From assembly GCF_039538145.1 (NCBI RefSeq), contig NZ_BAABBV010000001.1, forward strand, positions 1,488,001-1,552,000: a stretch of DNA of 64,000 nucleotides. The letters run 5' to 3'. The first letter of the stretch is position 1; the number at the start of each line of letters is the position of its first letter. Of this stretch, positions 42,201 to 52,238 are shown in pieces. The stretch comes from Gryllotalpicola daejeonensis (GTDB lineage: Bacteria > Actinomycetota > Actinomycetes > Actinomycetales > Microbacteriaceae). Position numbers and translations under genes: made by a program. A model generated the notes under the pieces. The model was not told the origin of the DNA. It did not search any database and saw only the letters and a program-made list of their open reading frames with translations.

Positions 42201-42294
42201 CGAGCGGCGCCGTCGCCAGGTGCACCGCGGGCGCGATGCGCTCGAGCAGGAAGCGCTGGATGCGGGCGCGGACGAGCGCGGAGTCATCGTGCAC
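39262..42294 (-). CDS. Alpha-mannosidase, GH38 family
   Basis: This 1010-residue enzyme cleaves alpha-mannosides. The zinc site is visible as His266 and Asp268 in GHAHIDSAWLWP, and Asp343 in GGMWVESDTN is the likely nucleophile and further ligand. LPDSFGYTGALPQI near residue 376 is a strong bacterial GH38 marker. Large C-terminal beta domains follow. There is no signal peptide, so it should act on imported oligosaccharides. It sits between the transporter genes and nagZ. Confidence 0.95.
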   Translation of the reverse strand: MHDDSALVRARIQRFLLERIAPAVHLATAPLEIAAWEVPDEPVPFAEATAAGASYAPFALGTAWGRPWGTTWFHVTGDVPDEWADAAAGRAVAEVVVDLGFSASHPGFQAEGLVWSPDGVIVKAIEPRNDFVPAGAPGERVDLYLEAASNPSVEGGWLFQPTPLGDKLTAGDAPIYELRRLELALRDTEVWQLQQEATALLGLADVLGPRTTRGAEILRALEDLVDGMDPRDIPGTAAAGRAALRPILEKPANASAHRVTAVGHAHIDSAWLWPVRETVRKVARTFSNVLQLMDEDPEFVFAASSAAQYQWMKDSYPELFERIRARVDEGRFVPVGGMWVESDTNLPGGEALARQFVAGTRFFQREFGVDTETVWLPDSFGYTGALPQIARAAGAQFFLTQKISWNETDVFPHHSFQWEGIDGTRIFTHFPPVNTYNSDLSAAELARSEANYAEKGRANAALVPFGYGDGGGGPTREMIAAGRVAADLEGSPRVRFATPGDFFRDAAAEYPDAPVWSGELYLEFHRGTYTSQARTKRGNRRSEHLLREAELWSAQAAVRAGAEYPYDELEVIWQTVLLNQFHDILPGSAIAWVYRVAEAEYARIAAQLEAVIERALAALAGAGDGGRRAAVANAGPFARDGVAPGAIGAAIEADAATAHPEGDGFVLENSLARFLFDAAGRLVSAVDAASGREAVPPGQRGAELQLFRDTPTQWDAWDVDRHYRRDGVVLDAPAHVELTATDAGPELRVSHRVGESRIDERITVVPGTATLQLALDVDWHERQRLLKLAFPVDVQASQAQSEIQFGHISRPLAENTSWDFARFETSAHRWVHVGEAGYGAVVANDAIYGHDITRVPREGGGVFTLVRQSLLRAPLFPDPESDQGAHRFTATFTPGAGIAEAIREGYRVNLPTRPAVGEVAPLVAVNNPAVVIEAVKLAEDRSGDVIVRLYESRGGRAAAAVELGFAAAEVYETDLLEQRVEAHALSGDAGSGIRLTVRPFEIVTLRVRRE

Positions 42295-42319
42295 TGGGGT
42301 CTCCTTGAGGGTCTTCGGG

Positions 42320-43156
42320 TCAGCCCTTGACGGCGCCCGCGAGGGCGGAGCCGCCGCCGAGCACGCGCGAGGTGAACACGTATAGGGCGAGAACGGGAAC
42401 GGAGTAGACGAGAGAGAATGCGGCGAGCTGGCCGTACATGACCGAGCCGTACTGGCCGAAGAACGCGAAGATGCTGACGGCCGCCGGGAACTTCTCGGGG
42501 CTCAGCAGCAGGATGAACGGCACGAAGAAGTTTCCCCACGCCTGCACGAACACGAAGACGAACACGACCGCGATGCCCGGGCGCATGAGCGGCACGACCA
42601 CGTGCCACAGCGTGCTCATCATGGATGCCCCGTCAGACCACGCCGCCTCTTCGAGCACGATCGGCACGGAGTCCATGAAGTTCTTCATCATCCAGATCGC
42701 CATCGGAAGGCTGGCGGCCGCCATGAACAGCACGACGCCGGGCTCGGAGTCGATCAGGTTGAGCCCGACGAACAGGCTGTAGACCGGCACCATCATCGCG
42801 GTGATCGGAAGGCACGTGCCGAACAGCACCCCGTAGAGGAACGGGCGGTTCAGACGCATCCGATATCTCGACAAGGGGTAGGCCGCGAGCACGGCCACCG
42901 CGACCGTGATGATCGCGCAGCCGAGCGAGATCATCATGCTGTTCCACAGCGGCACGTAGGCGAGGCTCGGCGTCAGCACCGCCTGATAGTTCGCGAGCGA
43001 GAAGTGCCCGGGCAGCTTGAGCGTCAGGTTCGCGTGGTCGTCGAACGACGCGACGAGCAGCCACAGCAGCGGCAGCGCGAAGCAGACGGCGATCAGAGCG
43101 AGGATCGAGTTCGACGTCCACCTGAGGTGGCGCCTGCTCGGCGAGGTCATGGCCAT
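42320..43156 (-). CDS. Sugar ABC transporter permease (MalG type, glycan locus)
   Basis: This 278-residue permease has its first membrane segment at residues 18-38 (ILALIAVCFALPLLWLLVAS) and an EAA-loop region VLEEAAWSDGASMMSTLWHV. Together with the MalF-type permease just upstream it forms the membrane part of the glycan importer. No ATPase gene is present. The ATG at 43156 is used; a second ATG two codons later is also possible. Confidence 0.94.
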   Translation of the reverse strand: MAMTSPSRRHLRWTSNSILALIAVCFALPLLWLLVASFDDHANLTLKLPGHFSLANYQAVLTPSLAYVPLWNSMMISLGCAIITVAVAVLAAYPLSRYRMRLNRPFLYGVLFGTCLPITAMMVPVYSLFVGLNLIDSEPGVVLFMAAASLPMAIWMMKNFMDSVPIVLEEAAWSDGASMMSTLWHVVVPLMRPGIAVVFVFVFVQAWGNFFVPFILLLSPEKFPAAVSIFAFFGQYGSVMYGQLAAFSLVYSVPVLALYVFTSRVLGGGSALAGAVKG

Positions 43157-43157
43157 C

Positions 43158-44105
43158 TCAGTCCACCTCCGGCTTCAGCGCTCGCAGGTAGATCACCGAG
43201 AACACCGCGCCGACGACAAGAAGGATCGTCGCGATCGCGGTGCCGAGGCCCAGCTGCGAGAACTTGAACGCCTGCTGATAGGCGAGGATCGGCAGCGTCG
43301 AGCTGTCGGTGCCGGGGCCGCCGCCCGTCATCACGAAGATCAGCGTGAACACCGACAGCGTCTGCAGCGTGGTCAGCATCAGATTCGTCGAGATGCTGCG
43401 GCGGATCAGCGGCAGCGTGATGAAGAACAGGCGCTGGGCGCCGCCCGCGCCGTCCATCTCGGCGGACTCCTGCACGTCGTCGGGCACGTCGGCGAGCGCC
43501 GCCGAATACACGAGCATCGAGAACGCAGTGCCGCGCCAGATGTTGGCGAGGATCACGGCGACCATGGGCAGGCTGTAGAGCCCATTGGGGCCATGGATGC
43601 CAGCGGCGCCGAGGATCTCGTTGAGGGTGCCGTCGGCGTGAAAGAACGCGTAGGCGGCGAAGGCCGCCACGATCTCGGGCAGCACCCACGCGGTCACGAC
43701 GAAGGTGCCGACGATCGACCGCATGACCCGGTCGCCGCGCGCCATCAGCAGGCTGAGCACGAGACCGAGCACGTTCTGCCCGATCACCGCCGAGCCCAGC
43801 AGGAAGATCACCGTCAGCAGCACCGACTTGAAGAAGTCGGGCGTTCTGAACAGCTGCGCGTAGTTCGCGAAGCCCACGAACTGCGTCTGCTGCGCCGCCG
43901 CGCCCGTCAGCGCCGAGTTCGTGAACGACCCGTAGAACGAGGCGAGCACGGGGCCCACAAGGAACACGGCCAGCAGGATCATGGCGGGAACCAGTGGCGC
44001 CGTTCTGCCTGCGGCGCGCAGGGGATGCCGGCGCGGGCGGGGTCCCCCCTGACCCTTCCCGCGCATGCGGTTCGACAGTGCGGTGGTCGGCAGCGCCGTC
44101 GCCAT
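43158..44105 (-). CDS. Sugar ABC transporter permease (MalF type, glycan locus)
   Basis: This 315-residue permease begins with a basic, proline/arginine-rich cytoplasmic segment, then a membrane helix near residue 38 (PAMILLAVFLVGPVLASFYG). The EAA loop is ADVPDDVQESAEMDGAGGAQ. The gene follows the binding-protein gene by 7 bases and is adjacent to the MalG-type gene, so the three are co-transcribed. Confidence 0.94.
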   Translation of the reverse strand: MATALPTTALSNRMRGKGQGGPRPRRHPLRAAGRTAPLVPAMILLAVFLVGPVLASFYGSFTNSALTGAAAQQTQFVGFANYAQLFRTPDFFKSVLLTVIFLLGSAVIGQNVLGLVLSLLMARGDRVMRSIVGTFVVTAWVLPEIVAAFAAYAFFHADGTLNEILGAAGIHGPNGLYSLPMVAVILANIWRGTAFSMLVYSAALADVPDDVQESAEMDGAGGAQRLFFITLPLIRRSISTNLMLTTLQTLSVFTLIFVMTGGGPGTDSSTLPILAYQQAFKFSQLGLGTAIATILLVVGAVFSVIYLRALKPEVD

Positions 44106-44112
44106 GCCGGTC

Positions 44113-45462
44113 CTACTTCTTCACGATGTTGTCGGGCCCGACCGCCTGTTTCAGCGCGTCGTCATAGGCCTTGGCGGCCTGCGCCGGCGATTGCTGGCCC
44201 GTCATGACCGACTCCATCGCCACTTGGATCGCGTTCGACACCTTCGGGTAGTCCGAGGTCGCCGGCCGGAAGTGCGTGACCGGAACCAGGCTCGAGAAGA
44301 ACGCGTTCGTCGGGTTCGAGCTCGTGTACTTCGGGTCGTTCGCCACGTCGGTGCGCACCGGGATCTGCGTGTCGAGGATGTCGAAGTTCAGCGAGTTCTT
44401 CTTGTTCAGCGCCAGCTTGATGAAGTTCCAGGCGGCTTCCTTGTTCTTCGACTTCGAGCCGAGGGCGAGCGTCCACCCGCCCGACATGCTGACCTTCCCT
44501 GGAGCCTGCCCGTTCTGGGTCGGCATCGCCGTCCAGCCCATGGTCGTCGACCAGTCCTTCCACGGCGCTGCTCCGCTCGAGATCCAGTTCTGGCTCTGCC
44601 ACGAGCCGTCGAGGTCGATCGCGAGCTTGCCCTGCGGAATCCACTGCCCTGAGATCTCGGTGCCGACGTTGACGTCGAGCGCCTGCTGGGGCGTCGGGCC
44701 GAGCTTGTCCTGGTAGACCGTCTGCACGAACTGCAGCGCGTCGGTGAACCCCTTCGAGCCCGCGACCCACTTGCCGTCGGAATCCGTGAGCTGATCGGCC
44801 GTGCCGTACAGCAGCATCTCGAAGCCCTGCATGGTGGACGCCTCGCCCTGCGGCTTGCCCGAATAGACGTTGAGCGGGATCACGCCCGGCTCGGCCGCCT
44901 TGATCTTCCGCGCCGCGTCGAGCACGTCGTCCCAGGTCTTCGGCTGCCACGGGACCGCGATGCCCGCCTTCTGCAGCAGCGTCTTGTTGTACCAGAGGCC
45001 GCGGGTGTCGGTGCCGAGCGAGACGCCGTAGATCTTGCCGTCGTCGCCCTGGCCCGCTTGGCGCGCGTTGTCGGGGAATTGCTTCCAGTCGCTCCACTTG
45101 GAGACGTACGAGTCGAGCGGCGCGAGATAGCCGGCGTCCGCGTCCGCCTTGATCAGGAACGTGTCCTCGTAGAGCACGTCGGGGGCCGTCGCCGCTGCCT
45201 TGTTCATGAGAGCGAGCTTCGTGTAGTAGTCGTTCTCGGCCGCCTGGATCGGCACCAGCTGCACCTTGACGCCCTTGTTCTGCGCCTCGAACTGCTTCGC
45301 GACGGCCTTCATCTGGGTGTCCATCTGGGTGAAGTTGCCGAACTTCTGGTACGCGACCTTGATGGTGCCGCTCGAAGACGAGACGCTGCCCGGGGCGGAG
45401 CAGCCGGCGAGGACCAGCGCAGCTGCTGCGCCGGTGGCAAGTGCTAAAGCCAAGCGTTTCAT
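44113..45462 (-). CDS. Sugar ABC transporter substrate-binding lipoprotein (glycan locus)
   Basis: This 449-residue solute-binding protein starts MKRLALALATGAAAALVLAG and has lipobox LAGC with the Cys at residue 21. ATG 45462 is preceded by AAGGGAG; the in-frame start at 45480 lacks this. The mature protein has a family-1 sugar-binding pattern, with FGNFTQMDTQMKAVAKQFEA near residue 47. The gene order suggests mannose- or GlcNAc-containing oligosaccharides as ligand. An AT-rich operator-like block lies 57-80 bases upstream. Confidence 0.93.
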   Translation of the reverse strand: MKRLALALATGAAAALVLAGCSAPGSVSSSSGTIKVAYQKFGNFTQMDTQMKAVAKQFEAQNKGVKVQLVPIQAAENDYYTKLALMNKAAATAPDVLYEDTFLIKADADAGYLAPLDSYVSKWSDWKQFPDNARQAGQGDDGKIYGVSLGTDTRGLWYNKTLLQKAGIAVPWQPKTWDDVLDAARKIKAAEPGVIPLNVYSGKPQGEASTMQGFEMLLYGTADQLTDSDGKWVAGSKGFTDALQFVQTVYQDKLGPTPQQALDVNVGTEISGQWIPQGKLAIDLDGSWQSQNWISSGAAPWKDWSTTMGWTAMPTQNGQAPGKVSMSGGWTLALGSKSKNKEAAWNFIKLALNKKNSLNFDILDTQIPVRTDVANDPKYTSSNPTNAFFSSLVPVTHFRPATSDYPKVSNAIQVAMESVMTGQQSPAQAAKAYDDALKQAVGPDNIVKK

Positions 45463-45518
45463 GATGCTCCCTTGCGTCATGGGTGCCGCGAAGCTCGGTC
45501 TGGGATTGGTCGAGCGCC

Positions 45519-45542
45519 TTTACTAAATCATTTGGATTTACT
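45519..45542 (-). promoter_or_regulatory. AT-rich operator candidate of the glycan operon
   Basis: TTTACT occurs twice, 18 bases apart (45519 and 45537), around AAATCATTT, an odd-centred palindrome. The block is strikingly AT-rich against the surroundings and lies upstream of the binding-protein gene. It could be bound by the ROK repressor encoded next upstream, and could also supply promoter elements. Confidence 0.55.
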
Positions 45543-45600
45543 CGATGCAAGGGTTTTTTGTGCCTCATTCCGGTCACGCTTTCGCACCCCCGCCCGACAC

Positions 45601-45624
45601 CTGCGCCCCGCACGCCGGGCGCAG
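45601..45624 (-). terminator. Hairpin behind the ROK regulator gene
   Basis: CTGCGCCC (45601-45608) pairs with GGGCGCAG (45617-45624) around 8 bases. It lies between the ROK regulator stop and the operator block. The 215-base gap holds no credible gene. No T-run adjoins it, so termination may be partial. Confidence 0.45.
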
Positions 45625-45677
45625 CCGTCGGGCGCGGGCGCAGAAGCCAGGCACGGCGGCGGCGCCGGGGCGGCCAA

Positions 45678-46916
45678 TCAGACGGTGACGCGATGGGCGA
45701 GCAGCATCCGCGCCGGCCGCGGTGAGAGCGCGTGATCGAGCACGAGGCAGGCGGCTCCGATGGCGGCGACGTCCGCGGCGACGGCGGATTCCTCGAACAC
45801 GACGTCGTGGGCGCCGACCAGGTACGGCGACTGTGCGAACGCACGCGGCAGCCGCTCGAGTGCGCGGCCGGCGAGCGGCGCCCAGAACGGGCCGCCGAAC
45901 ACGAAGCGGTCGACGTCGAGCAGATTGGCGACGGGCACCAGCGAGTTCGCCAGGTCGGCGATCACCTGGTCGACGATGACGGATGCCTGCGGCTCGCCGC
46001 TCTCGGCGGCGTGCACCAGCGCCGTGAACTCGTCGAGCAGGTGGAAGCCGCCGGTACGCTGTGCGGGGGTCGCGAGCCTGATGCCGGCTGCCAGGGCGCG
46101 CGGCACGACCGCCGTCGGCGAGACGGATTCACCGAACGGGCGCGACCGGCCCGAGGCATCCGTATGCCCCACCGCGAAGCCCCCGATGTCGCCTGCGTTC
46201 CCGCTCGCGCCCCTGATCACCTCGTTCTGCAGCACGAGGCCGAAGCCGATGCCCGTGCCGTAGTAGACGAAGGCGAAGTTCTCGCGGTTGCCGTCAGCGA
46301 CCCACTGCTCGGCGACGGCGGCGGCCGTCACGTCCTTCTCGAGCAGCACCGGCAGCTCGACCCGATCTGAGAGCAGGTCGCGCACCGGAATGCGCTCCCA
46401 CTGGGGCAGGAGCGGAGGGTTGAGGACCGTGCCGGATTCCTCGAGCAGCGGCCCCGGCGTCGCGATGCCGACCCCCAGCATGCGCTCGCACAGCACCCGG
46501 CCGGCGCCGATGATGGCCCGCGTCTCGATCGCGATCTCGTCGAGGGTGTGCTGCGCGGTCGATGCGGGGTCGACGTCGAGCACGCGGTGGTCGAGCAGCT
46601 CGCCCGCGAGGTCGAGCAGCACGATGCTGACAACAGAGGGGTCGAGATGCACGCCGACCGCGAACCGGCCGTCCGGGCACAGCTGCAGCAGCGTGCGCGG
46701 CTTGCCGACCCCGGCGACGACCGTGCCCGCCTCGCGCACCACTCCCCCGGCGAGCAGCCGCCTGCTGACGTTCGTCACCGTCTGGGCCGAGAGCCCTGTG
46801 CGGGCCGCGAGCTCGACGCGGCTGATGCCCTCGGGTGCGCGGCGGATCGCGTCGAGGATCACGGCCTGGTTGAAGCCCCCGACCGCGGGAAGGTTCGCGC
46901 CAACTCTGCTGGCCAT
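45678..46916 (-). CDS. ROK-family transcriptional repressor
   Basis: This 412-residue regulator has an N-terminal MarR-like winged helix (VILDAIRRAPEGISRVELAA, then GLSAQTVTNVSRRLL) joined to a ROK sugar-binding domain with YYGTGIGFGLVLQ. The cysteine zinc motif of ROK kinases (CxCGxxGCxE) is absent, in line with a regulator without kinase activity. AGGAGG precedes ATG 46916, so the upstream in-frame extension is rejected. It leads the glycan importer/degradation genes on the same strand and probably controls them in response to a mannose- or GlcNAc-type sugar. Confidence 0.92.
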   Translation of the reverse strand: MASRVGANLPAVGGFNQAVILDAIRRAPEGISRVELAARTGLSAQTVTNVSRRLLAGGVVREAGTVVAGVGKPRTLLQLCPDGRFAVGVHLDPSVVSIVLLDLAGELLDHRVLDVDPASTAQHTLDEIAIETRAIIGAGRVLCERMLGVGIATPGPLLEESGTVLNPPLLPQWERIPVRDLLSDRVELPVLLEKDVTAAAVAEQWVADGNRENFAFVYYGTGIGFGLVLQNEVIRGASGNAGDIGGFAVGHTDASGRSRPFGESVSPTAVVPRALAAGIRLATPAQRTGGFHLLDEFTALVHAAESGEPQASVIVDQVIADLANSLVPVANLLDVDRFVFGGPFWAPLAGRALERLPRAFAQSPYLVGAHDVVFEESAVAADVAAIGAACLVLDHALSPRPARMLLAHRVTV

Positions 46917-46992
46917 GCGCACCTCCTCGACGTTCCCGAGGTTAGCGCGCATCACCTCGCGTTCTCGCCGCGGTGGCGCCCCGGGCACACGA

Positions 46993-47041
46993 AGCGCCCA
47001 GCGGCACACGTTCGTCAGGGAACGATGTGCCGCTGGGCGCT
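46993..47041. repeat. Long palindrome between icd and the ROK regulator
   Basis: AGCGCCCAGCGGCAC (46993-47007) and its perfect 15-base complement (47027-47041) are flanked by further pairing of GGCACAC with GTGTGCC. It follows the icd stop on the minus strand and is probably its terminator, although no T-run is visible. Confidence 0.75.
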
Positions 47042-47082
47042 ATGTGTGCCGCCGGGGCCCAGGCGCGCGGCGCGTGGGGCTC

Positions 47083-49293
<2,211 letters not shown>

Positions 49294-49345
49294 GCGCTAC
49301 GGCTCCCGGGGTTGAACGTGCGGGGTCTTCTGAACACGATACAGG

Positions 49346-49363
49346 TATCTCGACGTCGAGATA
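49346..49363 (-). promoter_or_regulatory. Palindromic operator upstream of icd
   Basis: TATCTCGACGTCGAGATA is a perfect 18-bp palindrome 53 bases before the icd start. On the coding strand it follows CATAATT, a good -10-like element, so a bound protein would cover the transcription start. The same arrangement, AATT[AG]TCTCGA[CT]GTCGAGA, stands before sucC. Confidence 0.8.
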
Positions 49364-49424
49364 ATTATGCGCGTATGGGCGGATGCCTGCCAAAGGCATG
49401 CTATCCGTCTGCCGTGCGCCCCGT

Positions 49425-49430
49425 TATGGT
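49425..49430 (+). promoter_or_regulatory. Leaderless -10 box of the GNAT gene
   Basis: TATGGT ends 7 bases before the ATG at 49438; the spacing and sequence are ideal for a leaderless promoter. Confidence 0.6.
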
Positions 49431-49437
49431 GATTGGC

Positions 49438-49890
49438 ATGGCTGACCTGCGTCTGGAAGACCTCTCCGCGAGCAACATCGCCGCGGCAAACGCGCTCTCC
49501 CTGAAGCCTGGCCAGGAACAGTACGTCACCCCCGTCTCGTACTCGGCGGCCGCGGTCGTCGTGAACCCCGCGACCTCGTGGCAGCGCGTCGTCGTCGACG
49601 GCGATGACGTGGTCGCGTTCATCCAGGCCGACTTCGATCCGCAGGCTCCGAGCGAGGAGTTCCGCTCGATCCTCTGGCGCATCAACGTGGACGCAGACGA
49701 CCAGGGTCGCGGCGTCGGCCGCTTCGCGGTCGAGGCGCTCGCCGACGAGGCGCGCAAGCGCGGCCTCGACGCGCTCTATGTGATCTGGGAGCCCGGCGAG
49801 GACGGCCCTGAGGCCTTCTTCCTGCGCACCGGCTTCGAGCCCATCGGCGAGACCGAGTTCGGCGACACGATCGGCAAGCTCGCGCTTTGA
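49438..49890 (+). CDS. GNAT-family acetyltransferase
   Basis: This 150-residue protein has the GNAT fold, with the acetyl-CoA loop in DDQGRGVGRFAVEALADEAR (R/Q-x-x-G-x-G/A pattern) and the final strand region AFFLRTGFEPIGETEFGD. Spermine/spermidine-type acetyltransferases look similar, but no substrate can be assigned. I use ATG 49438 because TATGGT lies 7 bases upstream; ATG 49426 would fall inside that -10 box. The next gene overlaps its stop by 4 bases. Confidence 0.85.
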   Translation: MADLRLEDLSASNIAAANALSLKPGQEQYVTPVSYSAAAVVVNPATSWQRVVVDGDDVVAFIQADFDPQAPSEEFRSILWRINVDADDQGRGVGRFAVEALADEARKRGLDALYVIWEPGEDGPEAFFLRTGFEPIGETEFGDTIGKLAL

Positions 49891-50297
49891 CGCCGCCCGC
49901 CGGTCGACTCGCGCGCAGCGCGAATGGAGACCACGCGCAGCGTGCGAGGGCGGACGATCGCCTCGGCCTGCGCGCGTACGAGGCCGCAGGCATTTTCGAA
50001 GCGGATGCCTTCACCGAAGCCGTCCTCGACATCGTGGCGCAGATCCCGCCAGGCCTCGTGCTGAGCTACGGCGCGATCGCCGCCGAGCTGGGGTCGCGCG
50101 CCTCGCGGCAGGTCGGCAAGGTCATGCGCAACTACGGCCACGAGGTCACGTGGTGGCGCGTCGTGCACTCGGACGGACGGCCGCCCGACGGCCACGAGGA
50201 CGACGCTCTCGAGCACTACCGCGCCGAGGGAACGCCCCTGCGCGAGGGCGCGGCGGGCTACCGCCTCGCGATGCGAGAGGCCCTCTGGCGCCCCTGA
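49887..50297 (+). CDS. MGMT-family alkyltransferase-like protein (no active-site Cys)
   Basis: The 136-residue protein matches the DNA-binding domain of O6-alkylguanine-DNA alkyltransferases: IPPGLVLSYGAIAAELG near residue 50, SRQVGKVMRN with the helix-turn-helix, and EVTWWRVVHSDGRPP where the enzymes have PCHRV. The reactive cysteine is replaced by tryptophan, as in ATL proteins, which flag alkylated bases for nucleotide-excision repair. The start may be the TTG overlapping the previous stop (49887) or a later codon; the first 35 residues look poorly conserved. Confidence 0.85.
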   Translation: MTPPAGRLARSANGDHAQRARADDRLGLRAYEAAGIFEADAFTEAVLDIVAQIPPGLVLSYGAIAAELGSRASRQVGKVMRNYGHEVTWWRVVHSDGRPPDGHEDDALEHYRAEGTPLREGAAGYRLAMREALWRP

Positions 50298-50321
50298 CCC
50301 GGATGCAGAACCGGAGAACGA

Positions 50322-50385
50322 AAGGTGCCCGCTTGGCGCTTCTGCACCCGCTGCTGCGGGAACAGTTGCGCCAAGCGGGCACCTT
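50322..50385. repeat. Nested palindrome between convergent genes
   Basis: AAGGTGCCCGCTTGGCGC (50322-50339) has a perfect 18-base reverse complement at 50368-50385. The 28-base loop itself contains the hairpin CCCGC-TGCT-GCGGG (50347-50360). Another GGGCGC/GGGCAC-rich stretch follows. It lies between convergent genes and could terminate both. Confidence 0.8.
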
Positions 50386-50423
50386 CGGGCGCCGAACGGG
50401 CACCCTCGCGCCGAGCGGACGCG

Positions 50424-52238
50424 CTACACGAGCGAGTCGCGCCAGGCGGCGTGCAGCTGGGCGAAGCGGCCCGTGCCGCCGATGAGCTCGGCGGGGGTGC
50501 CGTCTTCGACGATGCGGCCGTGCTCCATCACGAGCACCCGGTCGGCGATCGCGACCGTCGACAGGCGGTGCGCGATGATGACCGCCGTGCGGTCGGCGAG
50601 CAAGGTCTGCAGCGCCTCTTGCACCAGCCGCTCGCTCGGGATGTCGAGCGACGACGTCGCCTCGTCGAGGATCAGCACCGCCGGGTTCGCGAGGAACGCC
50701 CGAGCGAACGAGATCAGCTGGCGCTGCCCCGCCGAGACGCGGCCACCGCGCTTGTTCACGTCGGTGTCGTAGCCGTCGGGAAGAGACGCGATGAACTCGT
50801 GCGCGCCGACCGCCTGCGCCGCGCGCTGGATCTCTTCGATCGTGGCATCCGGCTTGCCCAGCGCGATGTTGTCGGCGACCGAGCCCGAGAACAGGTAGGC
50901 CTCCTGCGTGACCATCACGATGGCGCGACGCAGGTCTTCGGACGACAGCTCGCGCAGGTCGACGCCGTCGAGCGTGATCTTCCCGAATGACGGGTCGTAG
51001 AAGCGCGAGACGAGCTTCGCGAGCGTCGACTTCCCCGCGCCGGTCGAGCCGACGAGCGCGATCGTCTGGCCGGCCGGGATGTCGAGACGGAACTGCGGCA
51101 GGACGTCACGGCCGGGCTTGTAGTGGAACGAGACGTCGTCGAAGAGCACGTGCCCGTGCGCCCCGTCGAGCTTCGTCGGGTGCGCGGGCTCCGGCACGCT
51201 CGGCTCCTCCTCGAGAACGCCCGAGATCTTCTCGAGTGCGGCGGCCGCCGACTGGTAGGAGTTGTAGAACATCGCCATCTCCTCCATGGGGTCGAAGAAG
51301 CGGCGCGCGTACAGCAGCACGGCCAGCAGCGAGCCGATCGCCAGCGAGCCGGACACGACGCGGAATCCCCCGATCAGCAGCGCGATCGCGACGGTGATGT
51401 TGCCGATCATCACGAGGCCCGGGTCGAAGATCCCGAACAGCTGGATCGTGTCGGCGTTCACCTTGCGGTAGTCCTCGACGAGGGCGCCGAACTCGCGCTC
51501 GTTGCGCTTCTCCTTGCGGAACGCCTTCACGGCGCGGATGCCGGTCATCGTCTCGACGAAGTGCACGATGAGCTTCGCCGAGGCCACCCGCTGAACGCGG
51601 AACAGCTTCTGCGAGCGCTTCTGGAACCACCTGATCAGGAAGTACAGCGGCACGAGCGAGCACAGCAGCACGACACCGGAGACCCAGTCGACCGTGAAGA
51701 TCGCGATCGCGATGAATCCCGAGTACAGCGCCCCCTGAACCAGCTGGTTGATGCCCGAGTCGAGCAGCTCGCGGATCGAGTCGAGGTCGCTCGTCTGCCG
51801 CGAGATGATGCGACCCGACGTGTACGACTCGTGGAACTCGAGGCTGAGGCGCTGCGTGTGCAGGAAGGTGCGCGTGCGCAGCTCGATCAGGATCGCCTGG
51901 CTGATCTGCGCCGACGACACCGTGTACCAGCTGATCGACAGCGCACCGCCGACGCCCGTCACGAGGTAGGTCAGCGCGGTCCACGCGAGCGGCGCCCAAT
52001 CGTCGGAGCGCAGCGCCGCGAGCCCCTGGTCGACGCCGATTCCGATCAGCGCCGGCCCCGCGACCTGCAGCACGGTCGAGATCACGACGACGACGAGCGT
52101 GAGGATCACGCGGCCGCGCATCGGGGCGATCAGCGACCCGAGCAGGCGCAGCGAGCGCTGACGGATGCGTCGCGATTCCTCTTTGGAGAGATCGCTGCGG
52201 TCTTCACCGGTGACGCCGGTTGCGGCAACGGCGCTCAT
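50424..52238 (-). CDS. ABC exporter half-transporter, consensus ATPase subunit
   Basis: This 604-residue type-IV exporter subunit has six membrane helices (from RVILTLVVVVISTVLQ near residue 40 to about residue 340) and a C-terminal ATPase. Motifs: Walker A GSTGAGKST, signature deviating from LSGGQ as VSAGQRQ, Walker B VLILDEATSSLD with the catalytic glutamate, and H-loop IIAHRLSTV. It overlaps the upstream partner gene by 4 bases. The motif pattern shows a heterodimer: its altered signature faces the degenerate site of the partner. The substrate is unknown. Confidence 0.93.
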   Translation of the reverse strand: MSAVAATGVTGEDRSDLSKEESRRIRQRSLRLLGSLIAPMRGRVILTLVVVVISTVLQVAGPALIGIGVDQGLAALRSDDWAPLAWTALTYLVTGVGGALSISWYTVSSAQISQAILIELRTRTFLHTQRLSLEFHESYTSGRIISRQTSDLDSIRELLDSGINQLVQGALYSGFIAIAIFTVDWVSGVVLLCSLVPLYFLIRWFQKRSQKLFRVQRVASAKLIVHFVETMTGIRAVKAFRKEKRNEREFGALVEDYRKVNADTIQLFGIFDPGLVMIGNITVAIALLIGGFRVVSGSLAIGSLLAVLLYARRFFDPMEEMAMFYNSYQSAAAALEKISGVLEEEPSVPEPAHPTKLDGAHGHVLFDDVSFHYKPGRDVLPQFRLDIPAGQTIALVGSTGAGKSTLAKLVSRFYDPSFGKITLDGVDLRELSSEDLRRAIVMVTQEAYLFSGSVADNIALGKPDATIEEIQRAAQAVGAHEFIASLPDGYDTDVNKRGGRVSAGQRQLISFARAFLANPAVLILDEATSSLDIPSERLVQEALQTLLADRTAVIIAHRLSTVAIADRVLVMEHGRIVEDGTPAELIGGTGRFAQLHAAWRDSLV

